64,000 nt of DNA, from assembly GCA_012517155.1 (NCBI GenBank), contig JAAYVN010000078.1:1-64000 (forward strand). Direction: 5' to 3'. This stretch comes from Ignavibacteriales bacterium (GTDB lineage Bacteria > Bacteroidota > Ignavibacteria > Ignavibacteriales > Ignavibacteriaceae). The stretch's first letter is position 1. Each line of letters begins with the position of its first letter. The translations under genes were made by a program, and so were the position numbers. The notes below the pieces were generated by a model. That model was given only the letters and a program-made list of their open reading frames with translations. It did no database searches and was not told the DNA's origin. Of the stretch, positions 61,942-64,000 are shown piece by piece.

Positions 61942-63747
61942 CTACTTCATCAAAACCATCTTTTTTGTATCAGTAAAATCGCTTGCGTTTATTCGGAAAA
62001 TATAAATTCCACTCGCTAATCCCGTCCCGTCAAATTCTATGCTGTATGCCCCGGCTTCTTTTTCATCATCTAAAAGGGTTTTCACTTCATGTCCAAGAAT
62101 GTCAAAAATCTTTATCTTGACTCTTGTTTTGGTTGCTAATGAGTAACTGATCTTTGTAATCGGATTAAAGGGATTAGGGAAATTTTGCTCAAGTTTATAT
62201 TCACTCGCAAGTCCGCATGACTCACTTAGTCCTGTCGCACTTAAACTTCCAACTACAGGAGCACTCTCGTTATGTAATCTGTCAACTGATGTTACTGCGT
62301 AATAGACCCCCTGGTATGAGCCTCCTATTGTGTCAGTCAGTGTCTGAGAGTTATTGTAAATGATCTTCCTTATATATCTCGGATCATCCGGATTTATAGT
62401 ATCTGGCATAATCGCTCTGTAAATAACGTAGTATCTGGCTGTGTCTCCGTCACTTGCTGGAGCAGGTTTGTTCCACGACAATTCAATTCCGCTTTGCGTC
62501 TTCTGGATGCTTAGATTGCTTGGCGGTAGGGGAGCTGTTGAATCTTTCCACTCCATTATCGGTGGTAGTGCAGGATATTTGTAGAAATTGGTCCTTAGTG
62601 AATCCTGAAATCCCCCCATGTTGTTTGTTACCGACTTAGAACTGAAATACACATTCCCCTTGATCTCAGGATACATCGTGTTTAATCTTAAATGGCTTGG
62701 CATCTCAGATAAATTGTACCAGTTGGAGTCCGCATTATTCTGTATCTTATAAACTGCCTGTCCTACATAGACATGTTTTCCAAATGAGTTGTTTGCCCAC
62801 CACTCTGCTAAAACTTCATATCGCGCTGCAGGATATCCTATGCTCCAGTATATCTGTGGATTTATATAATCAAGCCATCCTTGTTGAACCCAAAATTTCG
62901 AATCTGCAAATTGGGAATCATACGCCTGAAATCCATATGTATCCGAACCTGTTGAATCAGTGGATTTATTCCTCCATATTCCAAATGGACTTATTCCAAA
63001 CTTCACATGTTTTTTATAGTGCTTAATACTGTCGGATAACATATGAATAAGTCTGTTTACGTTATTTCTCCTCCAGTCCCCTATATCAGTATAGCCACCT
63101 GAGTGTTGTTGCCATGTAACTGTATCAGGAAATGGTACTCCTGATATTGGGTATGGATAAAAATAATCATCAAAATGCACGCCGTCAATATCATATCGCT
63201 TCACAACATCAATTATCACTTTCGTATCGTACTCAATGACATCCGGTATACCTGGGTCAAGCCATTTATAGTTTCCGTATGTATGCACCCATTCAGGATG
63301 TGTGTTAGAAATATGAGTGCTTGAAACACTGCTGGTATTTTTATTCATTACCGCTCTGTAAGGATTAAACCAGGCATGTACTTCAATACCTCGCTTATGC
63401 GCTTCAGTGATCCAGTATGCTAAGGGATCGTATAACGGATTCGGTGCCACTCCTTGTATGTTCGATAGCCATTCAGACCATGGTTCGTATGGACTCTCAA
63501 AAAATGCATCGCATGTAGCTCTGATTTGCAGCATGATACAATTAATCCCATTTACCTGATGCCTGTTCAAAATGGTTATTATCTCACTCCTCTGCAGTGC
63601 TGGGCTTAAGGTCTTTTTCGATGGCCAGTCAATATTGGTTACTGTGGCTACCCACACGCCGCGCAACTCTCTTTTAAGTGGTATTGTCTGTGCTGGTGCA
63701 TTGCTACTCATTATGAATAGCGTAATGAACAAAATATAAATTTTCAT
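61942..63747 (-). CDS. Secreted GHL10-family glycosidase with FN3 and T9SS sorting domains
   Basis: A signal peptide (ending APAQ, ~19) is followed by the GHL10 domain (~25-400): KRELRGVWVATVTNIDWPSK, INCIMLQIRATCDAFFESPYEPWS, GIEVHAWFNPYRA, DIDGVHFDDYFYPYP and WLDYINPQIYWS. An FN3-like domain spans ~410-500. The T9SS type A end is NFPNPFNPITKISYSL, FDILGHEVK, SGIYIFRI and KKMVLMK. At 601 residues it is a distant paralogue of the GHL10 protein at 48644. GHL10 members act on peptidoglycan or exopolysaccharide-like chains. It converges on the sugar transporter operon and may supply its substrate. Confidence 0.9.
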   Translation of the reverse strand: MKIYILFITLFIMSSNAPAQTIPLKRELRGVWVATVTNIDWPSKKTLSPALQRSEIITILNRHQVNGINCIMLQIRATCDAFFESPYEPWSEWLSNIQGVAPNPLYDPLAYWITEAHKRGIEVHAWFNPYRAVMNKNTSSVSSTHISNTHPEWVHTYGNYKWLDPGIPDVIEYDTKVIIDVVKRYDIDGVHFDDYFYPYPISGVPFPDTVTWQQHSGGYTDIGDWRRNNVNRLIHMLSDSIKHYKKHVKFGISPFGIWRNKSTDSTGSDTYGFQAYDSQFADSKFWVQQGWLDYINPQIYWSIGYPAARYEVLAEWWANNSFGKHVYVGQAVYKIQNNADSNWYNLSEMPSHLRLNTMYPEIKGNVYFSSKSVTNNMGGFQDSLRTNFYKYPALPPIMEWKDSTAPLPPSNLSIQKTQSGIELSWNKPAPASDGDTARYYVIYRAIMPDTINPDDPRYIRKIIYNNSQTLTDTIGGSYQGVYYAVTSVDRLHNESAPVVGSLSATGLSESCGLASEYKLEQNFPNPFNPITKISYSLATKTRVKIKIFDILGHEVKTLLDDEKEAGAYSIEFDGTGLASGIYIFRINASDFTDTKKMVLMK

Positions 63748-63955
63748 GTTACATTCTATTAATTAATAATATCATGCAAAAATAATAAAAATAAATTTCA
63801 TATTTGTCTATTCTTTGTACATTTATTTTTAACTGGTAACCAAATTACCCCTGAACCTTGTGATCAACTTCCCTATGGTTTTTATCTTGTATTAATTAAT
63901 AATATAAGATAAGTTTGTATAAACAATTTTGTATTTTCTAACAATATGGTGAATA
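63748..63955. promoter_or_regulatory. Divergent promoter region of the GHL10 gene and the edge gene
   Basis: 208 bases, very AT-rich. On the minus strand TATTTTTG (63777-63784) followed by CAT matches the TAnnTTTG box and lies about 30 bases before the GHL10 ATG. A TTTGTATAAACAATTTTG stretch (about 63913-63931) may serve the plus-strand gene. No further gene is visible. Confidence 0.4.
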
Positions 63956-64000
63956 ATGAAGCTCGCTACTCTCTGCTATGTTCAGGATAAAATAAATAAT
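63956..64000 (+). CDS. Start of a probable NUDIX hydrolase (8-oxo-dGTP diphosphatase-like), cut by window edge
   Basis: Only 15 codons are visible: MKLATLCYVQDKINN. This start closely resembles that of bacterial NUDIX enzymes of the MutT-like 8-oxo-dGTP diphosphatase group (typical MKLATLCYVKD). The NUDIX box would lie outside the window, so the call rests on the start only. Confidence 0.5.
   Translation, partial: MKLATLCYVQDKINN

Noticed and set aside
1-64000. CRISPR arrays, tRNA genes, IS elements, prophage or restriction/defence genes
   Set aside because: I looked for regular repeat-spacer blocks, tRNA cloverleaf ends, transposase motifs and phage genes and saw none; the 11-bp arrays lack unique spacers and are too short for CRISPR.

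Overview
The window looks like chromosomal DNA of a member of the Ignavibacteria or a close Bacteroidota/Chlorobi relative. This is an inference. It rests on four secreted proteins that end in a type IX secretion (T9SS) sorting domain with an NPFNP-type motif, on promoter-like TAnnTTTG elements of the Bacteroidota kind, on visible AT-richness, and on a pyrophosphate-type phosphofructokinase. I see no phage, IS element, CRISPR array or tRNA gene. Genes are tightly packed, often overlapping by 1-13 bases.

Left part (1-15 kb). A T9SS-exported Asp-box protein cut by the window edge is followed by a repeat-bearing gap and an orphan C-terminal half of a DnaE/ImuC-type polymerase. Next come the three-gene proton-pumping transhydrogenase operon (pntAA-pntAB-pntB), facing a malic enzyme fused to a phosphotransacetylase-like domain. 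Divergent from that gene run a 3-hydroxyacyl-CoA dehydrogenase gene and ackA. Together these form a central redox and fermentation block (NADH/NADPH balance, malate to pyruvate, acyl-CoA and acetate). A small membrane protein, an SDR with an altered active site, and an asparaginase follow.

Middle (14.8-36.8 kb). This stretch is almost all on the minus strand: an LD-carboxypeptidase (S66); a tightly overlapping prmC-dtd-metalloenzyme-comEC operon; an SRP RNA gene; a LolCDE/MacB-like ABC cassette (beta-barrel protein, ATPase, two FtsX-type permeases, LolA-like protein); and a signalling island of six genes. The island has two kinase-less PAS/GAF sensors, a MEDS-domain gene split by an in-frame amber codon, a solute-binding sensor kinase, a stand-alone receiver and a receiver-PAS-kinase. 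No DNA-binding output gene lies nearby.

Right part (37-64 kb). rnhA converges on a large outer-membrane beta-barrel gene. A secreted phosphodiester glycosidase, an abundant-looking outer-membrane protein, a gluzincin lipoprotein peptidase, a UvrD/PcrA helicase, a GHL10 glycosidase, PPi-type phosphofructokinase, a DUF362-lipoprotein-polyferredoxin redox module, lysA, a DUF192 protein, and an operon of mtgA, an AlbA_2 gene and a carbohydrate ABC transporter without its ATPase follow. A second GHL10 glycosidase converges on that operon. A probable NUDIX gene begins at the right edge.

The observations most worth following are the amber-interrupted MEDS gene, the orphan polymerase half, two copies of an 11-bp-unit repeat array 41 kb apart in opposite orientation, the SRP RNA, the output-less signalling island, and a change in G/C strand bias between the two ends of the window.
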